Shown here: positions 1 through 6,677 of the stretch, one piece after another
Layout: every line of letters begins with the position of its first letter
Position numbering within the stretch: the stretch's first letter is position 1
Source of the DNA: UBA668 sp039796575
Lineage (GTDB): Bacteria > Actinomycetota > Acidimicrobiia > Acidimicrobiales > Ilumatobacteraceae
Direction of reading: 5' to 3'
Assembly (NCBI GenBank): GCA_039796575.1
Contig: JBDKJP010000016.1
Span: 149,884 to 213,883 of the forward strand
Length of the DNA: 64,000 nt
Program-made: the position numbers and the translations under genes
The notes under the pieces: generated by a model
Told to the model about the DNA's origin: nothing
Databases searched by the model: none
What the model saw: the letters and a program-made list of their open reading frames with translations, nothing else

Positions 1-1
1 G

Positions 2-916
2 CACACCATCGACAAGCGCTCGATGCTCAACGCCATCCGCGAAGACATCAACCGCTTCCGCGAGGAGAAGCAGGTCGACCGCGTCGTGATGATCTGGTGC
101 GCGAGCACCGAGATCTTCATCGAGCCCGGCCCGGCCCACCAGAGCGTCGAGGCCTTCGAGGCCGCCATCGACGCGAACGACCCGTCGATCGCCCCGTCGA
201 TGCTCTACGCCTACGCCGCCATCCTCGAGGGCGTGCCGTTCGCGAACGGCGCCCCGAACCTCACCGTCGACATCCCGGTGCTTCGCGAGCTCGCCATCGA
301 GAAGCGCATCCCCATCAGCGGCAAGGACTTCAAGACCGGCCAGACGCTCATCAAGACCGTGCTCGGCCCGATGCTGCGTGCCCGCATGCTCGGCCTGTCG
401 GGCTGGTACAGCACCAACATCCTCGGCAACCGCGACGGTGAAGTGCTCGACGACCCGGACAACTTCAAGACGAAGGAAGAGAGCAAGCTCGGCGTGCTCG
501 AGCACATCCTCGACCCCGAGACGTTCCCCGAGCTGTACGGCGACGTGTACCACAAGGTGCGCATCAACTACTACCCGCCCCGCGGCGACAACAAGGAGGG
601 CTGGGACAACATCGACATCTTCGGTTGGCTCGGCTACCCGATGCAGCTGAAGGTCGACTTCCTCTGCCGCGACAGCATCCTGGCCGCGCCGCTCGCGCTC
701 GACCTGGTGCTGTTCAGCGACCTCGCCCAGCGCGCCGGCCTCTACGGCATCCAGGAGTGGCTGAGCTTCTACTACAAGGCCCCGATGGTGGCCCCCGGCC
801 TGTACGCCGAGCACGACCTGTTCATCCAGCAGACCAAGCTGAAGAACACGCTGCGCTGGATGATGGGCGAGGAGCAGGTCACGCACCTCGGCCGCGAGTA
901 CTACGACGAAGGCTGA
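2..916 (+). CDS. ino1: Inositol-3-phosphate synthase (C-terminal part)
   Basis: The reading frame is open from the window edge, so the 5' end with the NAD-binding nucleotide fold lies outside. The enzyme converts glucose 6-phosphate to inositol 3-phosphate with bound NAD, feeding phosphatidylinositol and mycothiol-type thiols in Actinobacteria. The segment carries the family hallmark SGKDFKTGQT followed by KTVLGPML (the dimerising and catalytic region) and a C-terminus ending YYDEG. Sequence is closest in feel to the short archaeal/actinobacterial Ino1 class rather than the long eukaryotic form. It converges on the folate gene with a 12-bp gap holding a small GTGCC/GGCAC hairpin. Identification is firm from the motifs; only completeness is unknown. 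Confidence 0.93.
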   Translation, partial: HTIDKRSMLNAIREDINRFREEKQVDRVVMIWCASTEIFIEPGPAHQSVEAFEAAIDANDPSIAPSMLYAYAAILEGVPFANGAPNLTVDIPVLRELAIEKRIPISGKDFKTGQTLIKTVLGPMLRARMLGLSGWYSTNILGNRDGEVLDDPDNFKTKEESKLGVLEHILDPETFPELYGDVYHKVRINYYPPRGDNKEGWDNIDIFGWLGYPMQLKVDFLCRDSILAAPLALDLVLFSDLAQRAGLYGIQEWLSFYYKAPMVAPGLYAEHDLFIQQTKLKNTLRWMMGEEQVTHLGREYYDEG

Positions 917-928
917 TGCCGGTGCCGC

Positions 929-1417
929 TCAGGCACTGATGACACGTTGAACACGGATGTCGTGTGCTTCGACGGGCAGATCGTCCACGATCTGCTCGGC
1001 GAAGCACACGCCCGCGTTCGGGGCCTGGACGCGCGGCAGGAACCGGTCGTAGAAACCGCCGCCGTAGCCGAGCCGGGCGCCGTCGGGCGTGAACGCCAGC
1101 CCGGGCACGATGACGAACTCCACCACGTCGAGCGGGAGTGCGGGCCCCTGTGGCTCCTCCACGCCGATGCGGCTGCGCACGGTCGGGCCGCCGGCGACGC
1201 ACACCACGATCTCGCCGTCCTCGATGCGCGGCACGAGCAGGCGCTTGCCCTCGGCCGCCGCGCGGGCGAACAACGGGTCGGTGTCGGGCTCGCTGCCGAA
1301 CCCCTTGAACGCCATCACCGCACCGGCTGCCCGGTACTCGGGCAGCTCGGCCACCGCCGCCCACAGCTCGACGCTGCGCATCAGCCGATCGTCGACGAGC
1401 TCGCGGACGAGTCGCAT
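929..1417 (-). CDS. 5-formyltetrahydrofolate cyclo-ligase
   Basis: ATP-dependent conversion of 5-formyl-THF to 5,10-methenyl-THF, returning a storage folate to one-carbon metabolism; cytosolic. The diagnostic motif LGYGGGFYDRFL is present near residue 115, preceded by VPGLAFTPDG. The only ATG in the frame gives 162 aa, but it cuts off the conserved N-terminal helix: in frame upstream lie ten more codons reading IDDKATIRKR, the expected Lys/Arg-rich start of this family, before a TAG at 1463-1465. That extension has no ATG, GTG or TTG. An ATC at 1445-1447 sits exactly 6 nt after a TACGTT -10 hexamer, so a leaderless ATC start (172 aa) is plausible. Divergent from the flavin reductase gene. Confidence 0.9.
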   Translation of the reverse strand: MRLVRELVDDRLMRSVELWAAVAELPEYRAAGAVMAFKGFGSEPDTDPLFARAAAEGKRLLVPRIEDGEIVVCVAGGPTVRSRIGVEEPQGPALPLDVVEFVIVPGLAFTPDGARLGYGGGFYDRFLPRVQAPNAGVCFAEQIVDDLPVEAHDIRVQRVISA

Positions 1418-1453
1418 GCGTTTGCGGATGGTGGCCTTGTCGTCGATCGCGCC

Positions 1454-1459
1454 AACGTA
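1454..1459 (-). promoter_or_regulatory. -10 element TACGTT for the cyclo-ligase gene
   Basis: TACGTT on the minus strand, followed by 6 nt and then ATC at 1445-1447 in frame with the cyclo-ligase. The same hexamer precedes the enoyl-CoA hydratase gene at 25736-25741. Supports a leaderless transcript starting at ATC; no clear -35. Confidence 0.45.
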
Positions 1460-1463
1460 CCTC

Positions 1464-1469
1464 TAGTGT
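1464..1469 (+). promoter_or_regulatory. -10 element TAGTGT, leaderless start of flavin reductase
   Basis: TAGTGT followed by 7 nt and the ATG at 1477. The identical arrangement, TAGTGTCGTSGGC then ATG, occurs at 11155-11168. Transcription is expected to begin at or next to the A of ATG. Confidence 0.65.
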
Positions 1470-1476
1470 CGTCGGC

Positions 1477-1971
1477 ATGTCGATCGATCCTGCGCTCTTC
1501 CGTCAGGTGCTGGGCCACTTCCCCACCGGCGTCACCGTGGTCACCGCCACCGAGGCCGACGGTCACCCGGTCGGATTCACCATCGGTTCGTTCACGTCGG
1601 TGTCCCTCGACCCGCCGCTCGTCGGCTTCCTGCCGATGAGCGACTCGGCGCGCTGGAAGGCCATCGAGGCCACCGGTTCGTTCTGCGTGAACGTGCTCGG
1701 CTGCCTGCAGGGCGACCTGTGCTGGCAGTTCGCGAAGAGCAGCGTGGTCGAGCCGTTCGACGGCATCGACTGGCGGCCGTCGCCCATCACCGGGTCCCCC
1801 ATCCTGCCCGACGCCATCGCCTGGATCGACTGCTCCATCGAGCAGGTCGTGGAGGCCGGCGACCACCAGTTCGTCATGGGCCGGGTGCTCGAGATGGAGC
1901 ACGCCCACCCCGATCTCGACCCCGTGCCGCTGCTGTTCTACCGCGGCAAGGTGGGGCGGTTCGAGGGATGA
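1477..1971 (+). CDS. Flavin reductase family protein
   Basis: 164-aa flavin reductase-like (FMN-binding split-barrel) protein. It begins with the family pattern FPTGVTVVTA, and has FTSVSLDPPLVGF for flavin contacts and the FCVNVL strand. Such proteins reduce FMN or FAD with NAD(P)H and hand it to a two-component monooxygenase; no partner oxygenase lies alongside, so the substrate system is unknown. Its stop overlaps the start of the DUF3054 gene (ATGA), so the two are co-translated. The start is set by a TAGTGT -10 box 7 nt upstream and no Shine-Dalgarno sequence. Confidence 0.88.
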   Translation: MSIDPALFRQVLGHFPTGVTVVTATEADGHPVGFTIGSFTSVSLDPPLVGFLPMSDSARWKAIEATGSFCVNVLGCLQGDLCWQFAKSSVVEPFDGIDWRPSPITGSPILPDAIAWIDCSIEQVVEAGDHQFVMGRVLEMEHAHPDLDPVPLLFYRGKVGRFEG

Positions 1972-2348
1972 GCCGCAAGGTCGTCATCGGCGCGGCGATC
2001 GCCGACATCGTCTCCATCCTCGTGTTCGTCACGCTCGGTCGCAGCAGCCACGACGAAGGCGGCAACGCCGTCACCGAGGCCGTGAAGGTGGCCGCGCCGT
2101 TCCTCATCGCACTCGCCGTCGGGTGGCTGGTGGCGCGTGCCTGGACCTCGCCCACCGCACCCACCACCGGCATGGTGATCTGGGTGGTCACCGTTGCGGG
2201 CGGCATGGTGCTGCGGCACTTCGTCTTCGACCGCGGCACGGCCCTCGCGTTCATCATCGTGGCCAGCGCGTTCACGCTGCTGTTCCTGGTGGGCTGGCGC
2301 TTCGTCTGGGAGTGGCGCGCCGGTCGTCGAGGCCAGGTCGGGACGTAG
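1968..2348 (+). CDS. DUF3054 integral membrane protein
   Basis: 126 aa, almost entirely hydrophobic, with four predicted membrane segments: IGAAIADIVSILVFVTLG, VAAPFLIALAVGWLVARAW, GMVIWVVTVAGGMVLRHFVF and AFIIVASAFTLLFLVGWRFV. The spacing and the F.LGR.SH motif after helix 1 match the actinobacterial DUF3054 family, whose function is not known. It overlaps the flavin reductase stop by 4 nt and is therefore probably expressed with it. A CsoR-type palindrome begins six bases after its stop, so the following sulfur operon likely has its own control. No enzymatic residues are evident; a transport or membrane-organising role would be a guess. Confidence 0.82.
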   Translation: MSRKVVIGAAIADIVSILVFVTLGRSSHDEGGNAVTEAVKVAAPFLIALAVGWLVARAWTSPTAPTTGMVIWVVTVAGGMVLRHFVFDRGTALAFIIVASAFTLLFLVGWRFVWEWRAGRRGQVGT

Positions 2349-2353
2349 GTCCC

Positions 2354-2367
2354 TACCCCTGGGGGTA
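2354..2367. promoter_or_regulatory. CsoR/CstR-type operator palindrome
   Basis: TACCCC-TG-GGGGTA, a perfect 6-bp inverted repeat with a 2-bp centre, followed by TG. CsoR-family copper or persulfide repressors bind G/C-tract palindromes flanked by TA of this kind. It lies 40 bp before the start of the SQR-like gene. No CsoR-family gene is in the window, so the regulator would be elsewhere. Seen: the palindrome; inferred: the regulator class. Confidence 0.6.
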
Positions 2368-2406
2368 TGCCCGGGCGCACCATGGGGATCGAAAGGAAGG
2401 TCCCCG

Positions 2407-3699
2407 ATGGCCAAGAAGATCGTCATCCTCGGCGGTGGCACGGGCGGCACCCTCGTGGCGAACCGCCTGCACCGTCACTTCAAGCACCACCGTCTCGACG
2501 GTGAGGCGGTCGACATCACGGTCGTCGATCGCGACGACCACCACATGTACCAGCCGGGTCTGCTGTTCGTGCCGTTCGGTCTGGCCCAGCACAGCGAGAT
2601 CGTGCGGCCCCGCAAGGCGCAGCTGCACAAGGACGTCGAGTTCGTGGAGAGCGGGATCGACCACGTCGATCGCCACGCCGACGTCGTGCACCTCGAGAAC
2701 GGCCGTGAGCTCCCCTACGACGTGCTGGTCATCGCCACCGGCGCCCAGCTCGCGTTCGACGAGACCGAGGGCCTCACCGGCCGAGGCTGGAACGAGCGGG
2801 TGTTCACGTTCTACGACATCACCGGCGCCACCGGCCTCGCCGCCGCACTCGAGGAGTTCGAGGGCGGGCGGCTGGTGGTCAACGTGGTCGACATGCCCAT
2901 CAAGTGCCCGGTCGCCCCGCTGGAGTTCTGCTTCCTCGCCGACTGGTACTTCACCGAGCGCGGCATCCGCGACAAGGTGGAGATCGTCTACGCCACCCCG
3001 CTCGACGGTGCGTTCACCAAGCCCACCGCCTCGGCGAAGCTCTCGGCGCTGCTCGAGGAGAAGGGCGTCCACCTGGTCACCGAGTTCAACACCGGTTCGG
3101 TGGAGATGGACGAGGACGGGCAGTCCGGCAAGCTCGTCGGCTACGACGGGCGCGAGGTGCCGTTCGACCTGGCGGCCGTCATCCCGATGCACAGCGGCGC
3201 CGACTACGTCGGCCGCAGCGAGGGCCTCGGCGACGACCTCAACTTCGTCCCCACGAACAAGGCCACCCTGCAGACGCTGGCGAAGGAGAACATCTTCGCC
3301 ATCGGCGACGCCACCAACGTGCCGGCGTCGAAGGCCGGGTCGGTCACCCACTTCGAGGGCGAGGTGCTGGTCGAGAACATCATCCGCTTCATGGAGCACC
3401 GCGAGCTCGAGAGCACATTCGACGGCCACGCCAACTGCTTCATCGAGACGGGCTTCGGCAAGGCCCTCCTCATCGACTTCAACTACGAGACCGAGCCGCT
3501 GCCCGGTCACTTCCCCGCCGCAGTGGGCATGCCCCTCCTCAAGGAGAGCCGCATGAACCACCTGGGCAAGCTGATGTTCCAGTGGTTCTACTGGCACGCC
3601 CTGCTGCCCGGCCGCGACGTCCCCGGCATCGGCGCCGACATGCCGAAGGCCGGCAAGCAACTCCCCAACCCGAACAAGGAAGCAGAGGCAACCGTATGA
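2407..3699 (+). CDS. SQR-like NAD(P)/FAD-dependent oxidoreductase
   Basis: 430-aa flavoprotein of the sulfide:quinone oxidoreductase / flavocytochrome c sulfide dehydrogenase group. FAD-binding GGGTGG is at residues 9-14, VIATGAQ near 111, and NIFAIGDATNVP is the C-terminal FAD/ribityl motif. Cys167 (PIKCPVAP), Cys175 and Cys344 (ANCFIE) sit where SQRs carry the cysteines that hold polysulfide. Expected reaction: oxidation of sulfide or a persulfide with electrons to quinone at the membrane face. A strong GAAAGGAAGG ribosome site at 2391-2400 fixes the ATG. Stop overlaps the TusE-like start (ATGA), and a CsoR-type operator lies upstream, pointing to sulfur-stress regulation. Exact substrate not proven by sequence. 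Confidence 0.85.
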   Translation: MAKKIVILGGGTGGTLVANRLHRHFKHHRLDGEAVDITVVDRDDHHMYQPGLLFVPFGLAQHSEIVRPRKAQLHKDVEFVESGIDHVDRHADVVHLENGRELPYDVLVIATGAQLAFDETEGLTGRGWNERVFTFYDITGATGLAAALEEFEGGRLVVNVVDMPIKCPVAPLEFCFLADWYFTERGIRDKVEIVYATPLDGAFTKPTASAKLSALLEEKGVHLVTEFNTGSVEMDEDGQSGKLVGYDGREVPFDLAAVIPMHSGADYVGRSEGLGDDLNFVPTNKATLQTLAKENIFAIGDATNVPASKAGSVTHFEGEVLVENIIRFMEHRELESTFDGHANCFIETGFGKALLIDFNYETEPLPGHFPAAVGMPLLKESRMNHLGKLMFQWFYWHALLPGRDVPGIGADMPKAGKQLPNPNKEAEATV

Positions 3700-4013
3700 G
3701 CACCGCCACCTATGCAGGCGTCGCTGTCGAGCTGAACGACGAAGGCTTCTTCGTCGACCCGAACCAGTGGACCCGAGACATCGCCGTCGAGCTCGCCAAG
3801 GCCGACGGCATCGACACCCTGACCGACCAGCACTGGACCGTGCTCGAGTTCATGCGCAAGGAGTACTTCGAGAAGGGCACCGGCCCGACGGTGCGTGTGC
3901 TCGGCAAGACCTCCGGCGTGAGCGTGAAGGACCTGTACCTGCTGTTCCCGAAGGGACCCGGCAAGATGGCTGCCCGCATCGCGGGCATCCCGAAGCCGAA
4001 GGGTTGCATCTGA
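3696..4013 (+). CDS. TusE/DsrC-family sulfur carrier protein
   Basis: 105-aa member of the TusE/DsrC/DsvC family, small cytosolic proteins that carry sulfur as a persulfide or trisulfide on C-terminal cysteine. The C-terminal arm reads FPKGPGKMAARIAGIPKPKGC followed by Ile, with the penultimate Cys104 (CysA) present. The second DsrC cysteine, expected eleven residues earlier, is Ala, so it resembles single-cysteine TusE rather than dissimilatory DsrC. No tusBCD or dsrAB genes are nearby; instead it is wedged between an SQR-like flavoprotein and a DsrE-like protein, overlapping both by a few bases. Inference: it accepts sulfane sulfur generated by this operon rather than serving tRNA thiolation or sulfite reductase. 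Confidence 0.87.
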   Translation: MSTATYAGVAVELNDEGFFVDPNQWTRDIAVELAKADGIDTLTDQHWTVLEFMRKEYFEKGTGPTVRVLGKTSGVSVKDLYLLFPKGPGKMAARIAGIPKPKGCI

Positions 4014-4498
4014 TGAGCGACGAGAAGATCACCCCAGAGAAAATCAGCAAGGTCTCGATCATCGTGTCGAAGGGCTCCCTCGAGGGCATCTACCCGGCAC
4101 TGATCATGGCGAACGGCGCACGCGCCGAGGGCATGGAGGCGAACCTGTTCTTCACGTTCTTCGGCCTCGACGCCGTCAACAAGAAGCGCATCGACCACAT
4201 CAAGGTGGCCACCGTCGGCAACCCGGCGATGCACATCCCCACGCTCATCGGCGGCCTGCCCGGCATGAGCGGCCTGGCCACCCACATGATGAGCAAGACG
4301 ATGGACAAGCTCGACATCCCGCCCATCCCCGAGTTCATCGAGATGATCGGCGACACCGGGTGTGGCATGTACGCCTGCAAGGCGAGCGTCGACATGTTCG
4401 ACCTCACCGAGGACGACTTCGTGCCGCAGATCCAGGGCATCATCACCGTGGGCGACTTCTACGACATGGCGGCGGGCGGACAGATCATCTTCACGTGA
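4013..4498 (+). CDS. DsrE/DsrF/DrsH-like family protein
   Basis: 161-aa DsrE-like protein (the DsrE2 type). It opens with KVSIIVSKGSLEGIYPALIM, typical of the beta-alpha start of this fold, and carries two cysteines, Cys117 and Cys122, in GDTGCGMYACKAS, matching the conserved C-x4-C sulfur-binding loop of the DsrE2 group. Hydrophobic stretches around the GGLPGMSGLATHMM loop agree with a membrane-associated member. Such proteins pass persulfide sulfur between carriers. Its start overlaps the TusE-like stop (TGATG), making a three-gene, co-translated sulfur relay with the SQR-like protein. A GC-rich hairpin follows the stop. Family assignment is good; direction of sulfur transfer is inferred. 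Confidence 0.85.
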   Translation: MSDEKITPEKISKVSIIVSKGSLEGIYPALIMANGARAEGMEANLFFTFFGLDAVNKKRIDHIKVATVGNPAMHIPTLIGGLPGMSGLATHMMSKTMDKLDIPPIPEFIEMIGDTGCGMYACKASVDMFDLTEDDFVPQIQGIITVGDFYDMAAGGQIIFT

Positions 4499-4516
4499 CG
4501 CCGCGCGGGATCGGCG

Positions 4517-4550
4517 GGGCGCGACCGGCAATCGGGTGCTGGTCGCGCCC
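4517..4550. terminator. Bidirectional hairpin terminator
   Basis: Perfect 10-bp stem GGGCGCGACC / GGTCGCGCCC with a 14-nt loop, midway between the ends of the convergent DsrE-like and secreted-protein genes. No U-tract follows, as is common for actinobacterial terminators. Confidence 0.6.
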
Positions 4551-4561
4551 TGCTCTCGCGT

Positions 4562-5068
4562 CTACGCCGTCTTCACCGTGTACGACACGTACAGCGTGCT
4601 GAGCAGGCGGCCGTCGGTGCGGCTCTTCAGGTCGACGCGCATGGTGTGGGCACCCACGCACGTGGCCGGATCGACCACCGGTGTGGGCGTGATGCTGGTC
4701 GAGCCGCTGAACGAGAGGCTCGAGCCCGAGCTCACGTAGGTGTTGAGCATCAGCCGGTAGTTCGTGGTGCACGTGACCACCGGCTCGTTGAGGCCGCCGG
4801 CGGCGGGGCGCGACGGTTCGCTGAAGTCGACCCAGTAGCGCTGCAGGTACGTGGAGCAGTTCTTGAGCGCGCCCTTGAAGGCGAGCGGGCTCGCGACGTA
4901 GCCACCGGAGGTCTTCGTGAGCGTCACCGTCGCGGACGCGCTCGCCGAGGTGAGCGTGCCGCACGGCCCGGCGACGGTGCCGCCGCCGGCGGATGCGGCG
5001 CCGGCCGCGGCACCGACGAAGAGGGAGAGCGCGACGAGCGACGCCGCAACGAGACGGTGGAGATGCAT
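4562..5068 (-). CDS. Secreted hypothetical protein
   Basis: 168 aa with a clear signal peptide (MHLHRLVAASLVALSLFVGA then AAGAASAG), so the mature domain of about 140 residues is exported. It is rich in Ser, Thr and small residues and contains four cysteines (PCGTLT, KNCSTY, VTCTTN, ATCVGA) that could form two disulfides, suggesting an immunoglobulin-like or beta-sandwich module. No catalytic motif is visible and I do not recognise the family. It stands alone, convergent with the sulfur operon and divergent from the monooxygenase. The 5' untranslated region contains two small hairpins (CACCT/AGGTG near 5083 and GGGAG/CTCCC at 5103-5115) and no leaderless-type box, unlike most neighbours. Confidence 0.75.
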   Translation of the reverse strand: MHLHRLVAASLVALSLFVGAAAGAASAGGGTVAGPCGTLTSASASATVTLTKTSGGYVASPLAFKGALKNCSTYLQRYWVDFSEPSRPAAGGLNEPVVTCTTNYRLMLNTYVSSGSSLSFSGSTSITPTPVVDPATCVGAHTMRVDLKSRTDGRLLSTLYVSYTVKTA

Positions 5069-5201
5069 GGCGGAGAGCCACCTTTCACAGGTGTTGGGTT
5101 GTGGGAGATGCTCCCGCCAGGAGTTGACCTCGACGCCGTTGTAACACGCCCTTCCACCGGCGGGGCGGTTCTTGGACGAACCTTGGAGGACCCTCCCCTC
5201 C

Positions 5202-5207
5202 TAGAGT
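5202..5207 (+). promoter_or_regulatory. -10 element TAGAGT, leaderless start of monooxygenase
   Basis: TAGAGT followed by 6 nt and the ATG at 5214. The same hexamer occurs before the aminotransferase gene at 39854-39859. No ribosome-binding site is present, consistent with a leaderless mRNA. Confidence 0.62.
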
Positions 5208-5213
5208 GCGCCG

Positions 5214-6677
5214 ATGACCCACGTCGACGTCCTCATCGTCGGAGCCGGCATCTCCGGCATCGGCGCCGCCTGCCACCTGCAGATGGAGAGCCCCGACCGC
5301 ACCTACGTCATCCTCGAGGGCCGCGACGACATCGGCGGCACCTGGGACCTGTTCCGCTACCCCGGGGTGCGCAGCGACAGCGACATGCACACGCTTGGCT
5401 TCGCGTTCAAGCCGTGGACCGCCGAGAAGAGCATCGCCGACGGCCCCTCGATCATGGCGTACCTCCGCGAGACGGTCGACGAGTACGGCCTCGACCGCTT
5501 CATCCGCTTCGGGCACCTCGTGCGCACTGCCGACTGGGACTCGTCGACCGCACGCTGGACCGTCACCGTCGAGCGGCGCGCCGACGGCGGCACCGAGCAG
5601 TTCACTGCGAACTTCCTGTTCATGTGCTCCGGCTACTACTCGTACAAGGAGGGCTACACGCCCGCCTTCCCCGGCATCGACGACTTCACGGGCACGGTGG
5701 TGCATCCGCAGGCGTGGCCCGACGACCTCGACACCCGCGGCAAGAAGGTGGTGGTCGTCGGCTCGGGCGCCACGGCCATGACGCTGGTGCCCGCACTGGC
5801 CGGCACCGCGGCGCACGTCACGATGTTGCAGCGCACGCCCACGTACGTCGCGGCCGGGCCGGATCGCGACGTGGTGGCCAACACGCTCCGCAAGGTGCTG
5901 CCCGACCGCACCGCGTACGACATCACGCGATGGAAAAACGTGCGCCTGCAGCAGTGGATCTACCACCGCACCCGCACGCAGCCGGCGAAGGTGAAGAAGA
6001 TGCTCCTCACCCGGGTGCGCAAGGCACTCCCCGAGGGCTACGACGTCGACCGTCACTTCACGCCGCCCTACAACCCGTGGGACCAGCGGCTGTGCCTCGT
6101 CCCGAACGGCGACCTGTTCCAGGCCATCTCCCGTGGCGATGCGTCGGTGGTGACCGACCACATCGACGCGATCACCCCCACCGGCATCCGCCTGCGTTCG
6201 GGCGAGGAGCTCGAAGCCGACATCGTGGTCACCGCCACCGGCCTCAACCTGGTGATGCTCGGCGAGGTCGACATCTCGGTCGACGGCGAGCGGGTCGACT
6301 TCTCACGCACGTGGAGCTACAAGGGCTTCGCGTACAGCGACGTGCCGAACCTCGCGTCGTCGTTCGGCTACATCAACGCGTCGTGGACGCTGCGCGCCGA
6401 CCTGATCTGCAGCTACGTCTGCCGGCTGCTCAACCACCTGCGCGACACGGGCACGCAGCAGTGCACGCCCCGCCTGCGCGCGAGCGACGCCGACATGCCG
6501 GCGCGACCGTGGATCCAGGACTTCTCGGCCGGCTACATGGAACGGGTGATGGACCGCTTCCCGAAGCAGGGCGACCGTGAGCCGTGGATCAATCCGCAGG
6601 ACTACGCCCGCGACAAGAAGATGTTCGCCGAGGCCCCGGTGGACGACGGGGTGATGCAGTTCAGAGCGTGTTCGTGA
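5214..6677 (+). CDS. Flavin-binding Baeyer-Villiger-type monooxygenase
   Basis: 487-aa FAD/NADPH monooxygenase of the EthA-like group. FAD-binding VGAGISGIG is at residues 9-17, GGTWDLFRYPG follows near 42, the BVMO fingerprint FTGTVVHPQAW lies near residue 158, and the NADPH-binding VVVGSGATAMT follows it. These enzymes insert oxygen next to a ketone or oxidise sulfur and nitrogen centres; EthA-type proteins take long-chain or aromatic ketones and thioamides. It is monocistronic with a leaderless start. Its 3' end overlaps the end of ilvD by 17 bp on the other strand. Substrate cannot be read from the sequence. Confidence 0.9.
   Translation: MTHVDVLIVGAGISGIGAACHLQMESPDRTYVILEGRDDIGGTWDLFRYPGVRSDSDMHTLGFAFKPWTAEKSIADGPSIMAYLRETVDEYGLDRFIRFGHLVRTADWDSSTARWTVTVERRADGGTEQFTANFLFMCSGYYSYKEGYTPAFPGIDDFTGTVVHPQAWPDDLDTRGKKVVVVGSGATAMTLVPALAGTAAHVTMLQRTPTYVAAGPDRDVVANTLRKVLPDRTAYDITRWKNVRLQQWIYHRTRTQPAKVKKMLLTRVRKALPEGYDVDRHFTPPYNPWDQRLCLVPNGDLFQAISRGDASVVTDHIDAITPTGIRLRSGEELEADIVVTATGLNLVMLGEVDISVDGERVDFSRTWSYKGFAYSDVPNLASSFGYINASWTLRADLICSYVCRLLNHLRDTGTQQCTPRLRASDADMPARPWIQDFSAGYMERVMDRFPKQGDREPWINPQDYARDKKMFAEAPVDDGVMQFRACS

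Noticed and set aside
3696..4498. Part of a dissimilatory sulfite reductase (dsr) locus
   Set aside because: The carrier lacks the second DsrC cysteine and no dsrAB, dsrMKJOP or tusBCD genes are present.
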